DNA of 64,000 nucleotides from CBDFGS01 sp965247255 (GCA_965247255.1 CBDFGS010000011.1:454409-518408), one strand, 5' to 3'. Positions 1-10,123 are shown, numbered from the stretch's first letter. Translations and numbers: made by a program. Notes: generated from the letters alone by a model not told the origin.

Positions 1-272
1 GTATAATGTGGGGTAGAAGAGTCACAGCTCCCCATATTCAGCTATAAATATAGCCTGGATTAGACTCCCGGTAAGGAGGTCCCAGTCGCTGCCGGCGACG
101 CGGTCCTGGCGCCGCCAGGATGCGACCACGGCTTCCGTAACACGGGGGTCGTGCCACTGAAGCTGGTACTAATCTGGGGGAAGCCTGGTTAACTACGGGG
201 TATTAGGGCGTTGGCTGCAGGTTGACCGGTGGCTTTCTCAGCCGATTCCAATGCCCTCCGTTGAGCGTTAGC

Positions 273-590
273 TCAGTGCTCGTGGTGCACGTGCTTGCTC
301 TCTACCAGGATCGCCTTTACGTCGGAAGTCCCAACGTTCTCGACCCTGTGGGTCCACGGCTCATGCCACATTACGTGCCCGTCGGGTATGTCTGCCTCCA
401 TGGCATCTGCATCTGGCACGTGAATCTTGATTTTGCCGCCGCTGATAAAGTAAGCCGTTTCCGGTAGATGCGAATGCTCGTTGTCAATTTCCCCTGCCTT
501 GAGAGTCATTTCCACAACTCGCACCTCTTCGTTTTCCATCAGCAGCTTGTAGTTGTTCGGTGACGCTACGACTGGGTCTATGTAGTCCAT
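273..590 (-). CDS. small cupin-domain protein
   Basis: A single-domain cupin of 105 residues. The likely metal-binding set is H39-x-H41, E45 and H81, in the usual cupin order, and the rest is short beta-strand-rich sequence ending in a His-rich tail. The ATG at 590 was chosen because an AGGAAGG ribosome site lies five bases upstream; an in-frame extension to 716 has no such site and looks noncoding. Small cupins of this kind bind a metal and a small ligand, but the substrate cannot be read from the sequence. It is transcribed alone, away from the hydrolase genes that follow. Confidence 0.75.
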   Translation of the reverse strand: MDYIDPVVASPNNYKLLMENEEVRVVEMTLKAGEIDNEHSHLPETAYFISGGKIKIHVPDADAMEADIPDGHVMWHEPWTHRVENVGTSDVKAILVESKHVHHEH

Positions 591-1478
591 GATCCTTCCT
601 TTGTGTGATCTAGGCTTCACCAGGATGGCCGTAGGGCCAATGCGTAGTCGATAGGCTGGAACTCTCTGCCCCAATAGTATCAGCAATCCCACGGGTCCAT
701 CTGCCAAGTCGCTCACCGAATGAATCGATTTGCTGAAAGCCGACGTCGTTACCAGAAGAACACATCTTTGTAGCTATCAACTCGTTACTCTGAGCCCCCT
801 TGGTGTTGCTCGGCGTACATTGGGTCCAGCGGGTCGGGACGCCTGATCTGGCGAACGTCGGTCAGCCTTCCGGCCGGTCAGCTAGCGGAGGAGCGATTGC
901 TGATGCCTGCAAAGCGGAAAGAGACTTTCGCGACTGTCGGCCCGCGCGGCTTTTCCTGCATTCCTCCGTTTCTGGACCTAGTGCAGTTGGGTTCTTCCGA
1001 CTCGGCTACACTGCGAGCCACACAAGCTAAAGCACGCGTCCATATCCTTTCTGTCTTCCGGGATGGAGTCGCTACGTTCCCCCACCAGTCTCGCTGATCC
1101 TAGAATTGTCCCTATGAGGAAGTCGGCAGCGTGACACTAACGAGTGTGTCTCCTACGATGGCAATCGGCGGGAATCTCGTGGCGAAAAGTTGCTGCCATG
1201 GCCCGGCCCGGGCCCTTCAAGGGATGCGTTGATCACGCTGCTCGCTGACGAGGAGCCGAGCTCCTGTCCGGATTAAGCACTCAACTGAACCCATGTTCCA
1301 GACCCGGAAGAGACTTTTGGTTTCCCCGGAACCGTCTCCGGTGTACGATAGAGCGCCCCGTCGGTCCGTTCGAAGTTGGCGCCTGGTCTTGCGCCCCGGC
1401 AGCGATTCGGTACGGGAGCCCAGAAGAATTAGGTACGACCCATCGGAGTGCCAGGATAATCGGAGAAAGGACTTAGAG
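591..1478. other. non-coding stretch, nothing recognised
   Basis: About 890 bases between the cupin gene and the next CDS. Short open frames exist on both strands, but none has a ribosome site, conserved motif or coding character that I recognise. The frame of the downstream gene is open back to 1293, but the extension is Arg/Ser-rich and unlike the rest of that protein. Confidence 0.4.
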
Positions 1479-3419
1479 ATGCTGCCGCAAATGCCGACGA
1501 TCACCGCAACCAAGGTATCTGCCCCGCCGTCTTGGGCGCTCCTGCAGCGCAAGCTCATCGCCCTCATGGAGCGGGCCGCCCCCATGATGAGCAACAAGTA
1601 TGCCGAACGCAGCGGCGCGTGGTACTGGTCCGACGACATGGACGACTACTATGAACGGTCATACAACTGGTGTCTCCTGTACGCGCTCGGCGGCGACGAA
1701 AGCCTCGTCGACCTGGCGTTGAAGCACTGGAATGCCACCACGCGGCTGTTCGACGACCGCGATGGGAACCGCGCCAACAATCTCGACTACTTCCACGGCA
1801 CGACGCCGAAGACGCTCAAATACAGCATCCATAACGAGTACTTCAGCCTGGCCCATCCCGGTGACGCGGAGTGGCACCATATGGGCGAGGGCAACATGGC
1901 CTTCTACGACTTCGGCGTGGCCGACCCCACGATTTCTGAGAACGTCCGGCGCGCCAGGCGGTTCGCCGCCATGTACATCGGCGAGGACCCTGACGCCCCA
2001 AACTGGGACCCCGTTCACAAGATCATCCGGTCGCCAATGAATAGCAGCCAAGGCCCGTGGCGCCAGGCGTCCATTAACGACGCCATGGACTATCTGCACG
2101 GCGGCTCGTCTTTCAACAACCCCGCGTGGGAGCCGATGCCTATGGGCTCCCGCTCCTCACTCTATCCCATCGTCCAAGAGTTGGAGTTCGGCTGGTGGGA
2201 TGACCCGGAGAAGGCGGACGAGATATTGAAGCTGTTCAACCACATCTTCCTGGACGGTGACCTAGTCGCCAACCTGTCCGCCACCGGTCTCGTGACGAAT
2301 GCGTATCTCTACACCGGCGAGGAAAAGTACAAGCGGTGGGTGTTGGAGTACGTCGGGGCCTGGATGGACCGCATACGGCAGAACGACGGCATCATTCCTG
2401 ACAACGTCGGGCCGACGGGCAAGATCGGTGAGCATAGGGACGGGGTATGGTGGGGGGGTCTGACCGGCTGGGGCAGCGTTTACGGCTACCAGCGCCTGTT
2501 TCATTCGGTGATGCTCGCGACAGAGTGCGCTGTGCTGCTGAGCGGCGACTTCGGGTACCTGGACCTGATGCGGTCCCAGATCAAGATGCTGCTAGACAAC
2601 TCTTTTACTCGCGACGATGGACACCTGCTGGTGCCAATCAGGGTGACGCCCGAAGGGTGGGACAACAGCGACGCTGCTCCGTTGCGTGTTTACGAGTCCG
2701 CCCACGTCTATCACATGTCGATGTCGAAAGAAGACTACGACCTCATCGTCCGGCTGAGGGAGGGGGACAAGGAGCGGGACTGGAACGAGGTTACGTTCCA
2801 TGGGGACCGCAGGGCGGACTGGCAAACGGAGTACAGCCGGTTCCAGTACTACGATGGCAAGAACCCTAGCTGGCCTGAGAAGGCGCTCTCCGCCCAGTAC
2901 CAACAGGCGCTGGACGCATACGAGCGGCTGAAGGCCGACGACCGGGACGCGGCCCAACTGATCGCCGACAATGATGAGCCTCCGAACCCCGTCTACACGA
3001 AAGTGCTGACCCAGACGATGCTGGGAGCGCCTCACTCCGTCTACCACGGTGGGCTGCTGCGGGCGACGGTCCGTTACTTCGACGCCGACCGAGTGCGCCC
3101 GGGGCTCCCCCTCGACGTGGGGGCCCTGGTCGACGAGCTGCGGGCGGACGGCATCGGCGTGCAGCTCGTGAACACGAGCCCGAACGAGGCGCGGTCCGTA
3201 ATTATCCAGTCGGGCGCGTTCGGCGAGCACCAGTTCACCGAGATCCAGTACAGCGATGGCGTTGAGGATCGCCGGGTGCCGTTGGATGGAAAGTACCTCC
3301 GCGTCGAGCTCCCGCCCTCAACATCAATCCGCGTCGAGGCCGGCCTGAAGCGCTTCGTCAATAATCCCAGCTACGCCTTTCCCTGGCACGGCGACAAGAT
3401 TCCGGTGCCGTTCCAGTAG
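1479..3419 (+). CDS. six-hairpin glycosidase-like protein
   Basis: A 646-residue soluble protein that I do not recognise by name. The first ~480 residues are helical and aromatic-rich, with WSDDMDDYYERSYNW near the start and a Trp/Gly-rich GVWWGGLTGWGSVYGY segment near residue 325, as in alpha/alpha-toroid (six-hairpin) enzymes acting on sugars. The last ~100 residues are beta-rich. No signal peptide is seen. ATG 1479 follows a GGAGAAAGG site; the frame is open upstream but the extra 62 residues look noncoding. The next gene is a GH127-like protein on the same strand 143 bases away, so both probably work on the same oligosaccharide. Fold and function are inferred. Confidence 0.6.
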   Translation: MLPQMPTITATKVSAPPSWALLQRKLIALMERAAPMMSNKYAERSGAWYWSDDMDDYYERSYNWCLLYALGGDESLVDLALKHWNATTRLFDDRDGNRANNLDYFHGTTPKTLKYSIHNEYFSLAHPGDAEWHHMGEGNMAFYDFGVADPTISENVRRARRFAAMYIGEDPDAPNWDPVHKIIRSPMNSSQGPWRQASINDAMDYLHGGSSFNNPAWEPMPMGSRSSLYPIVQELEFGWWDDPEKADEILKLFNHIFLDGDLVANLSATGLVTNAYLYTGEEKYKRWVLEYVGAWMDRIRQNDGIIPDNVGPTGKIGEHRDGVWWGGLTGWGSVYGYQRLFHSVMLATECAVLLSGDFGYLDLMRSQIKMLLDNSFTRDDGHLLVPIRVTPEGWDNSDAAPLRVYESAHVYHMSMSKEDYDLIVRLREGDKERDWNEVTFHGDRRADWQTEYSRFQYYDGKNPSWPEKALSAQYQQALDAYERLKADDRDAAQLIADNDEPPNPVYTKVLTQTMLGAPHSVYHGGLLRATVRYFDADRVRPGLPLDVGALVDELRADGIGVQLVNTSPNEARSVIIQSGAFGEHQFTEIQYSDGVEDRRVPLDGKYLRVELPPSTSIRVEAGLKRFVNNPSYAFPWHGDKIPVPFQ

Positions 3420-3562
3420 CGCGCCGCCCGTCTCACCTTGGCGCTCAGCCGGTCGCTATTAGGCGATGAGTGTCGCGGGCGTACTCAAATCGACGGCGAA
3501 AACTGGTAGGATGCGGGGACTTGGGGTACACGCCATAAACCCTTAGCTCTACCTTAATCGCC

Positions 3563-5152
3563 ATGACCAAGCTCAACGACGTCAACACCACGGACATCCT
3601 GGGCGCGATACGCCTCGGCGCCCAGTGCATGTCCAACGTCGGCAACCCGGACGACAACGGGTTTCCATATCACGGCGCTCGGCTTCGGCCGGAGGCGTCG
3701 CTAGGCAAGAGCAACGGCTACCACGAGCCGGGCCGCCATCTGAACGCACTGCTCAACGCCGAGGACATCGGCGTCCGAATCGACGAGGACGTTATCGAGC
3801 GAGACACCGACGCGGCCTTCCACGGCTTCAGCGGCCCCCTGCCTCTCCCGCTGGCAAGGGCCGGCGAGGAGAGCCCAGGCCGTCGCTCCGTTGATCTCGC
3901 CTCGACCCCCATCGAGTTCCATCCCCACCACATCCGCGAGGGCCTCCACGCGATGAACGCCCTGGTGAAGTTCCGCCGCTCTTCGCGAGGCCGGGAGACA
4001 GCCGACGCGTGCATCGACACGGTACTAGACTTCTGGGACCCCGATGCAGGCTGGGACCACGAGCGCATGAAGCGCGAACACGGCGTCATACCGCTAAAGG
4101 CGAACTCGATCATTCACGGCGAGGCCAGGTGCATCGGCCCCCTCGTCAAGTACTACCGCACCACCGGTTACGGTCCTGCGCTGGAGCTTGCGATGGCGCT
4201 TAAGGAGCGGATCACCAGGGACATCTACGTCGAGAGCGGCAGGTACGATCGCGACAAGTTCGGGTCGGGCGGCCACTCGACGACATGCGTGACGTCCTCG
4301 TTGGCACAGCTTGCCGACCTGACTACCGACTCGCTGCTGATGGACTTGGTCAAGGCGTTCTACGACAACGGTCTGTGGGAGATACGCGACGAGGTAGGTT
4401 GGAGCTGCGTGAGCAGCGATCCGGCTGGGCAAGACCCGGACCGCGGCGAGATGAACAATTCGGGCGACATCCTGGAGACCGCGCTCATTCTGGGCCGCTG
4501 GGGATATGCCGAGTGCTACCACGACGCGGAGCGGATGTTGCGTGGCCACATATTGCCGGCACAGCTCCGCGACGTCTCATTCGCCAACGACCCGCCGAAT
4601 CCCGAAGACGAAGACAAGAAGCGCGACGTCGGCAAACGGCTGGTCGGCGCGTTCGGCTTCCCATCCCCGTACGCGCACCAGACCGCGGAATCGGACCGCG
4701 CTGGGTTCAACCTCGACATCGTGGGCGGCGTTGTCGGTTCGCTATGCGAGGCCTACCGTGAGGCTACCAGACGCGACGCGGTTGGGCACTGGGTAAACCT
4801 GCTGTTCGATCATGAGACCGATGAAATCCGCGTCGAATCGCCGTACACTCATTCGCAATTGAGCATCACGGTGAAGCGTCCTGGGCCCCTCTTCGTTCGA
4901 ATTCCGCCGTGGGCGGATGCGTCCTCGCTGGACGTGAGCGGCGTCGAGGCCGCACCCAACACCACCAACGGGTACATCTTTTTCTCCAACCCTCCGGTCA
5001 ACCGGCCAGTGGTCATCAAGCTGGACTTGCCCGTTCGGGAGATCACCATGAAACACCGCACGAGGGAGATACGGGCTCGACTCCGAGGCGACGAAGTAAT
5101 AGCGATGGACAACTTCGGGGCCGACCTCACCTTCTTCGACCCCTTCGATTAG
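3563..5152 (+). CDS. GH127-like (DUF1680) glycoside hydrolase family protein
   Basis: A 529-residue protein with the layout of beta-L-arabinofuranosidase-type (GH127/DUF1680) proteins. A helical toroid contains GEMNNSGDILETALILGRWG near residue 295, followed by a beta-sandwich that starts around VNLLFDHETDEIRVESPY and includes PLFVRIPPWADA, the counterpart of the family's 'RIPxWA' motif. It lacks a signal peptide, so action on imported sugars is likely. The cysteine-glutamate active-site arrangement of characterised GH127 enzymes could not be confirmed by eye, so substrate and even catalytic competence are open. It follows the six-hairpin-like gene and probably acts with it. Confidence 0.6.
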   Translation: MTKLNDVNTTDILGAIRLGAQCMSNVGNPDDNGFPYHGARLRPEASLGKSNGYHEPGRHLNALLNAEDIGVRIDEDVIERDTDAAFHGFSGPLPLPLARAGEESPGRRSVDLASTPIEFHPHHIREGLHAMNALVKFRRSSRGRETADACIDTVLDFWDPDAGWDHERMKREHGVIPLKANSIIHGEARCIGPLVKYYRTTGYGPALELAMALKERITRDIYVESGRYDRDKFGSGGHSTTCVTSSLAQLADLTTDSLLMDLVKAFYDNGLWEIRDEVGWSCVSSDPAGQDPDRGEMNNSGDILETALILGRWGYAECYHDAERMLRGHILPAQLRDVSFANDPPNPEDEDKKRDVGKRLVGAFGFPSPYAHQTAESDRAGFNLDIVGGVVGSLCEAYREATRRDAVGHWVNLLFDHETDEIRVESPYTHSQLSITVKRPGPLFVRIPPWADASSLDVSGVEAAPNTTNGYIFFSNPPVNRPVVIKLDLPVREITMKHRTREIRARLRGDEVIAMDNFGADLTFFDPFD

Positions 5153-5292
5153 CGGCAAGCGGTCCGAGCCCCAACCGGGGCGTTGTGTCGAGTTGTTGAG
5201 AAGCGGGCCCGAAGGCAACATCAGCTCAGCCCGGTCCAGACGGGCAGGGCCACCCGTTCGCACCAACCTACGAATTGTACGAAGGCATGGAG

Positions 5293-6138
5293 ATGTCGGT
5301 TCAGACAATCGTTCTCGAAAGCCCCTATCTGCTGTCGCTAAGAAGCACGGTCATGAGCCACGGCTGGTCCGGGTTGGCGCCGTGGACATGGGACGACCAG
5401 AGTGAATCGATTTCGCGCCCAGAACGACTTCCCTCCGGTGCGAGGGTCCGGATAGGGGCGAAACAGGAGACTCCGAACTCCATTCAAGTGGCTGTGGAGG
5501 GTAGGGGAGTCGGGCCCCTCGGCCTGGAATGGGCGCGGGCCACGGTTGCTCGATGGCTGTCCGCGGACTGGGATCCGAGGGAGGCAATCGCAACGGCGAC
5601 CCCTATCGATGCGGCGATAGCGAAAGCAATCAGAGATGGAGCAGGTCGTTTCCTGCGAGGAAGCACCTTCTATGAAGACTTCGCAAAGACGCTCTGCACG
5701 ATCCAGATCGCGTGGTCGGGAACGAGGCGGATGGTGGAATCGCTGGTGGACCTCGGAGATGGGCTGTTCCCAACTCCACGCGACATCCTCGACGCGGGAG
5801 AGGACGAGTTGAGGGCGAACGCTCGCCTCGGATTCCGTGCGCCGAATCTCGTCGAATCAACAAAGGAACTCCTGAAGAGGGGTCTTATTGATGCTTCCGG
5901 CCATGATGGGGATGTCGCTCGGATAACATACGACGAGTTGATCAGCTTGCCGGGAATAGGTCCGTATGCAGCCAGCCACAATCTGATGCTTCTTCACGAC
6001 TTCAGCCGGGTCCCTGTGGACTCGGCGGTGAGCCGTTCCGCGCTCGCTCGCTATGGGCTGGCTCCTGATGAGATAGACGGCTTCTTCGAGCGCTGGGGCG
6101 AATATCGCTTTCTGGGTTACAAGCTCTCCGACCGATGA
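5293..6138 (+). CDS. HhH-GPD family DNA glycosylase
   Basis: A DNA base-excision glycosylase of the helix-hairpin-helix superfamily (AlkA/OGG-like), 281 residues. The hairpin LISLPGIGPYAAS and the following VPVDSAV, whose Asp is the expected catalytic residue, lie in the C-terminal third. No Cys cluster of the EndoIII/MutY iron-sulfur type follows. The N-terminal half is less conserved, as in AlkA-type proteins. ATG 5293 has GAAGG seven bases upstream; ATG 5287 and TTG 5275 are alternatives. It would remove damaged (alkylated or oxidised) bases; the exact lesion is not predictable. Confidence 0.8.
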   Translation: MSVQTIVLESPYLLSLRSTVMSHGWSGLAPWTWDDQSESISRPERLPSGARVRIGAKQETPNSIQVAVEGRGVGPLGLEWARATVARWLSADWDPREAIATATPIDAAIAKAIRDGAGRFLRGSTFYEDFAKTLCTIQIAWSGTRRMVESLVDLGDGLFPTPRDILDAGEDELRANARLGFRAPNLVESTKELLKRGLIDASGHDGDVARITYDELISLPGIGPYAASHNLMLLHDFSRVPVDSAVSRSALARYGLAPDEIDGFFERWGEYRFLGYKLSDR

Positions 6139-6192
6139 TCTACCGTCCAACAGCACAATCGGATTGACCGGAGAATACTAGGAGGTGTTTAG

Positions 6193-6714
6193 GTGGACGT
6201 ACTCTCGTGCGTGCGGTCGCGTCGCACGGTCCGGAGTTTCAAGCCGGAGCCGGTCCCTGACGCTATAGTTGACAGCATTCTCAATGCGGCTCGCTGGGCG
6301 CCCAGTTCCCGCGACCAGCAGCCATGGCATCTGATCGTCATAAAGAGCAAGCAGATGCTGAGCGAGATTGGTCGGATTGCAACCAGCGGGCGCTTTATCT
6401 CTGAGGCGCCCCTCGCGATAGCGATAGCCATGAAGAATGCGGACAGACCTGAACTTGATGCGGGAAGAGCGCTCCAGCAGATGGAGCTAATCGCCTGGGC
6501 GGAAGGCCTAGGAACTTGCTTCGTTGGCCTGCGAGCGGCTGAGCAGAACCATCGAGTGAAGGAGCTATTGGGGATACCCGAGGAGCTGGACCTGATCACC
6601 GTGATGCCGTTCGGCTACCGTTCAGATGACTTCGAAGGCCGGGGAAATCCTCGCAAACCCCTTTCAGAAATGGCTCACATCGAAAAATTCGGTAATCGAT
6701 ATGTAGCCGGATAA
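6193..6714 (+). CDS. nitroreductase family protein
   Basis: An FMN-dependent nitroreductase-fold protein of 173 residues. The N-terminal RSRRTVRSFKPEPVP with AARWAPSSRDQQPW is the family's FMN-phosphate-binding signature, and the C-terminal half has WAEGLGTCFVGL, a typical dimer/FMN segment. The start is GTG 6193, behind a strong GGAGGTG site. Such enzymes reduce nitroaromatics, quinones or flavins with NAD(P)H; the physiological substrate is unknown. It is followed by a possible hairpin terminator, so it is probably its own unit or the end of one with the DNA glycosylase. Confidence 0.85.
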   Translation: MDVLSCVRSRRTVRSFKPEPVPDAIVDSILNAARWAPSSRDQQPWHLIVIKSKQMLSEIGRIATSGRFISEAPLAIAIAMKNADRPELDAGRALQQMELIAWAEGLGTCFVGLRAAEQNHRVKELLGIPEELDLITVMPFGYRSDDFEGRGNPRKPLSEMAHIEKFGNRYVAG

Positions 6715-6739
6715 CACGTCCTCCTGCCACGAGTGACCG

Positions 6740-6780
6740 AGGCGGCTACTCCTTGATTGGAGAACGGTGGCCGCCTTCTT
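6740..6780 (+). terminator. possible intrinsic terminator
   Basis: AGGCGGC at 6740-6746 pairs with GCCGCCT at 6770-6776 and is followed by TCTT. The loop is long but contains a further TCC/GGA pairing. The T tract is weak. It sits just after the nitroreductase gene. Confidence 0.35.
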
Positions 6781-6827
6781 AGCTAAATATCTTGCCCCGC
6801 AAAAAAGGACATCGAGGAGCCGCAATC

Positions 6828-7541
6828 ATGAACGGGCCTTTCTTTGGTCCCGACCTTGGAGTCGGTACGGAGAGCATGAATCTCCCCGAGGAGCTTCGAG
6901 AGCCGGTGCGCGAGCACCTGGAGAACCTGCGCGAGCAGTACATTGCGATGAATTGGGCGCGGCGTGTCGGCTTTGGCAAGCGTCCAGTCGTTGTCGTCGT
7001 AGACCTTGCCCTTAACTGGACGCGGCCGGACAAGCAGATGGGGAGCGATATCGGTCCCGTCGTCGAGGCCACCTGTTCCATCCTGGAAGCCGCAAGGCGG
7101 GCCCAGGTCCCCATCTTCTTCTCCACATTCGAGTTCGACCCCGATGAGCAGCCCGAACTGCGCCCCAAGAAGGTCTTGTCCGACCTGGGCCCCGGGGACG
7201 AATCGCTCTACGATCTCGATCCGAGGTTGGGGCGTCGTCCCAGCGAGAAGATTCTCCGCAAGAGCTCGGCGTCCTGCTTTAGGGGGACTAATCTGCAAAA
7301 CATGCTCACGACCCTTAGCGTGGATACGTTGATCGTCTGCGGAGTGAGCACCAGCCACTGCGTCTACGCAACGGGTCGCGACGCCAGCGACAGTTTTCGC
7401 GTCATCATCCCGCGAGGGGCGGTCGGGGAGCGCTGCCAGATAATGCACTGGGTAAACCTGCTGGACATGGACATTGACGTGGGCGATGTGATGCCCGTGG
7501 ACGAGGTAGTAGGCTATCTGGACAGATTGCCGGAGCGCTGA
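6828..7541 (+). CDS. isochorismatase family cysteine hydrolase
   Basis: A cysteine hydrolase of the isochorismatase/nicotinamidase/N-carbamoylsarcosine amidase superfamily, 237 residues. The catalytic triad is visible: D59 in VVVVVDLALNW, K145 in ILRKSSAS and C178 in GVSTSHCVYATGRDA. The ~45-residue N-terminal extension before the first strand resembles N-carbamoylsarcosine amidase-like members more than nicotinamidase. ATG 6828 has GAGGAG eight bases upstream; an upstream TTG (6792) is less likely. It probably hydrolyses a carbamoyl or amide substrate. The downstream D-2-hydroxyacid dehydrogenase may take the resulting acid, but that is inference. Confidence 0.85.
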   Translation: MNGPFFGPDLGVGTESMNLPEELREPVREHLENLREQYIAMNWARRVGFGKRPVVVVVDLALNWTRPDKQMGSDIGPVVEATCSILEAARRAQVPIFFSTFEFDPDEQPELRPKKVLSDLGPGDESLYDLDPRLGRRPSEKILRKSSASCFRGTNLQNMLTTLSVDTLIVCGVSTSHCVYATGRDASDSFRVIIPRGAVGERCQIMHWVNLLDMDIDVGDVMPVDEVVGYLDRLPER

Positions 7542-7704
7542 CGGAAGCCCCCATGGGCGAGTCGCCCCGGGGAGACCACGGCCAGAGGATAGAAACGCGG
7601 TAAGTACGAGGATACGCGGTACCGTCGTGAGACTGTACGATTGCTGAATCTCGGCCCGCGCGCCTTTCCAGGTGATTCGGGAATGAAGTAGGAGGCCCGG
7701 TTTC

Positions 7705-8700
7705 TTGCCAACCGTACTCATTGGTACTAAGACTGGAGTAGTGGAAACTGAACCGCACGTAAAGCTACTTCAGAAGACCGGATTTGACGTGCGACTGGTC
7801 AACGACCGGCGATTTGCCCTCGGCTTGCAGAGCGACGAGGACGTGGTCGACGTTTTGCAGGGAGTGTCTGCGACCATCGCATCGGGTACGCGCTATACGG
7901 CCAAAGTACTGGAGAGCCTGCCGGATCTCCGAGTGATCGCCCGGGCCGGCGTCGGATTCGACAGAGTCGATATTGCAGCCGCAACCGCTAACAACGTGGT
8001 TGTGACAATCACACCAAACTCCAACCACGGGGCTGTAGCAGAGCACGCGATGGCCCTCATCCTCTCCCTAGCTAAATCTCTGGTGAGCGCCGACAAGACG
8101 ATGCGCGCTGGCGAGTGGCCAAGTACCCCCCGGAGGCCTATTAGAGGGAGCACGCTGGGTATTGTGGGACTGGGGCGTATCGGCAGGAGCCTGGCGACTC
8201 GCGCGCAGGCGATGAAGATGCGCGTCATCGCCGCGGAGTCGATGCCGGACAAGGAGTTCGTTGAGAGTCACCGCATCGAGCTGATGGGGCTAGACGACCT
8301 GCTTCGAAGAGCCGACTACATCAGCTTGCACTGCCCTCTAACAGAGGAGACCCGCGGCATGATCAACCGGGAGACGTTGACTCTCATGAAGCGTGGGGCA
8401 TCCATAGTCAATACGGCGAGGGGGGAGTTGGTGGTCGAGGCGGACCTGGCGGATGCGCTTAGCACCGGCCGGATAGCTAGCGCCGGTCTGGACGTATTCG
8501 AGCAGGAGCCGACGGCCCCGGATAACCCGTTGAATGCGCTCGACAACGTCATACTCTCACCTCACGTGGCCGGTACCGACCACTTGTCGATAGAGGAGAT
8601 GGGGATGGAGGCGGCGAATTGCATCATCGATCTCTACCAGGGAGGCTGGCCCGACGGAGCGGCGGTCAACAATGAGTTGAAGGGGAGATGGCGGTGGTGA
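7705..8700 (+). CDS. D-2-hydroxyacid dehydrogenase (NAD-binding)
   Basis: An NAD(P)-dependent dehydrogenase of the phosphoglycerate dehydrogenase/glyoxylate reductase group, 331 residues. The Rossmann fingerprint is GIVGLGRIG (residues 152-160), and the catalytic trio is R239 (NTARGE), E268 (FEQEP) and H287 (SPHVAG). No C-terminal ACT domain is present, so it is a short form not expected to be serine-regulated. The start codon is TTG 7705 with GGAGG nine bases upstream. The substrate is a 2-hydroxyacid or 2-ketoacid and cannot be refined. Confidence 0.88.
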   Translation: MPTVLIGTKTGVVETEPHVKLLQKTGFDVRLVNDRRFALGLQSDEDVVDVLQGVSATIASGTRYTAKVLESLPDLRVIARAGVGFDRVDIAAATANNVVVTITPNSNHGAVAEHAMALILSLAKSLVSADKTMRAGEWPSTPRRPIRGSTLGIVGLGRIGRSLATRAQAMKMRVIAAESMPDKEFVESHRIELMGLDDLLRRADYISLHCPLTEETRGMINRETLTLMKRGASIVNTARGELVVEADLADALSTGRIASAGLDVFEQEPTAPDNPLNALDNVILSPHVAGTDHLSIEEMGMEAANCIIDLYQGGWPDGAAVNNELKGRWRW

Positions 8701-8742
8701 CTTTGCGGGTGTCAGTGCGCGCGGCTGTTTACCAAAAGAACC

Positions 8743-9090
8743 CTACGTAAGAATGGTGCGCAGGGGTCGGAGAGGGCGTTTCGGTGGAACTCGGCGATCT
8801 GGACGTGGATGGGGTCGTGGTTGTGGGAACTTCGATATGACCACGGTGAGCAGCTGATGCCTGAACAGCGTCATGTTCTCGTTCAGGGGGGTGCCGGTGT
8901 CGACGCATCGATAGATTCCAGCCTTGGTCGCCATACCATCTTGTGGTACCGGCACAGAAGGTCTTCGTCGATGTCGTGAAACTGCTCCGGATGGAGCAGG
9001 TCCTCCACGACGTTCTCGTAGCCCCTGCTGACCAGTCCTCGAGCTCATCGCGGGCCGCTCCGAATCACAGCGTGGGAGATCGCTCAAGTG
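8743..9090 (-). pseudogene. possible frame-broken gene remnant
   Basis: On the minus strand, protein-like stretches occur in different frames one after another: EDLLHPEQFHDIDEDLLCRY, then NENMTLFRHQLLTVVI, then DPIHVQIAEFHRNALSDP. This order on one strand suggests a decayed gene with at least two frameshifts. I cannot name the family. The whole 8701-9217 interval contains no intact gene. Confidence 0.25.
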
Positions 9091-9217
9091 CGATGCCTGG
9101 AAGTGAACCCGCTCGGGGGACCTGCGCGATCTTGGGGACTCCCAATCGGGGGGACTCAGACGGGTTTTCAGGATACATAGAAATCGGCGCTGGCGTCCCG
9201 CCCGAAGAGTGAGGGCG

Positions 9218-10123
9218 CTATCGAGACGCCGCGGAAGGCGTTTCTCCTATCCCATCCAGGCGGCGCTTGGCTTCGGCGTAGGCCTCAGGCGAGAGAGGCC
9301 CCGACGATACGCTCGCAAGGTTGTCCGCGAGGTGGTCTGTACTGGTCGTGCCTACGATGTTAGTGTGTGCGTGGGGGTGACTGAGAGTGTAGCGCAATAT
9401 GAACGCTGTGCGGCTTTCGCCTTCCTCGCGAAGCTCGTCCAATCCTGCCTTTTCGAATCTCTGCCACCTCTGCAAGCGACCCTCGCTGGTTTCACCTTCG
9501 CCGGGCTCCCCCTTCGCCGCACCCCCCCGGATGACGATCCCAATACCTGCTTGTGCGGCCGCGTTTATCCACTCCTCATGTTCGCGTTGCAGCGCGGAAT
9601 AGGGTATCTGGAAAACGTCGAAGACTCCCCAACTCAGAAATGTCGGTAGATGCGGCAATGTGGTCGAGACCCCTAGCCAGCGTACTTTGCCCTTCTCCTT
9701 CATCTCCTGCAGAACGGCGACGAGGTCGCCCGCTTGAGCCTCCTCTACCGAGGGGTTGTGATACTGCATCACGTCTACATAGTCGGTTTTCAGCCGCTTT
9801 AGGCTCTCGTGCAAGCCGCGGAAGGCGTTGTCCCGGTTCCAGATGTGTGGACCTCCACCGGGCGGGCAGCCGCACTTCGTAGCGAGATAGTACTCATTAC
9901 GTCGATTGGAGATGAACTTGCCGATCATCTCTTCCGCCGGCCTCCCAGCGCCCACGCCGTAGTCGTTGGCGCTATCGATGAAGTTGATCCCAGCGTCCAG
10001 GACCGCGTTCAAGACCTTACGCCATTGTTCCTCGCCAATCTCCTTGATGGCTGTGCCGTAGCCAAGTCGGGTGACGCTAAGCCCCGTGCGGCCTAGGATT
10101 GCAGTAGGCAGGTTACTGGGCAT
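9218..10123 (-). CDS. aldo/keto reductase
   Basis: A TIM-barrel NAD(P)H-dependent oxidoreductase of the aldo/keto reductase superfamily, about 301 residues. Counting from the upstream ATG at 10129, the tetrad is D52 and Y57 (INFIDSANDYG), K85 (LATKCG) and H124 (VMQYHNP). The C-terminal IVGTTSTDHLADNL is the family's cofactor-binding strand. ATG 10123 is preferred because GGAGG lies nine bases before it but only three before ATG 10129. Substrates are probably carbonyls of small or sugar-like molecules; a specific reaction cannot be assigned. Confidence 0.88.
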   Translation of the reverse strand: MPSNLPTAILGRTGLSVTRLGYGTAIKEIGEEQWRKVLNAVLDAGINFIDSANDYGVGAGRPAEEMIGKFISNRRNEYYLATKCGCPPGGGPHIWNRDNAFRGLHESLKRLKTDYVDVMQYHNPSVEEAQAGDLVAVLQEMKEKGKVRWLGVSTTLPHLPTFLSWGVFDVFQIPYSALQREHEEWINAAAQAGIGIVIRGGAAKGEPGEGETSEGRLQRWQRFEKAGLDELREEGESRTAFILRYTLSHPHAHTNIVGTTSTDHLADNLASVSSGPLSPEAYAEAKRRLDGIGETPSAASR

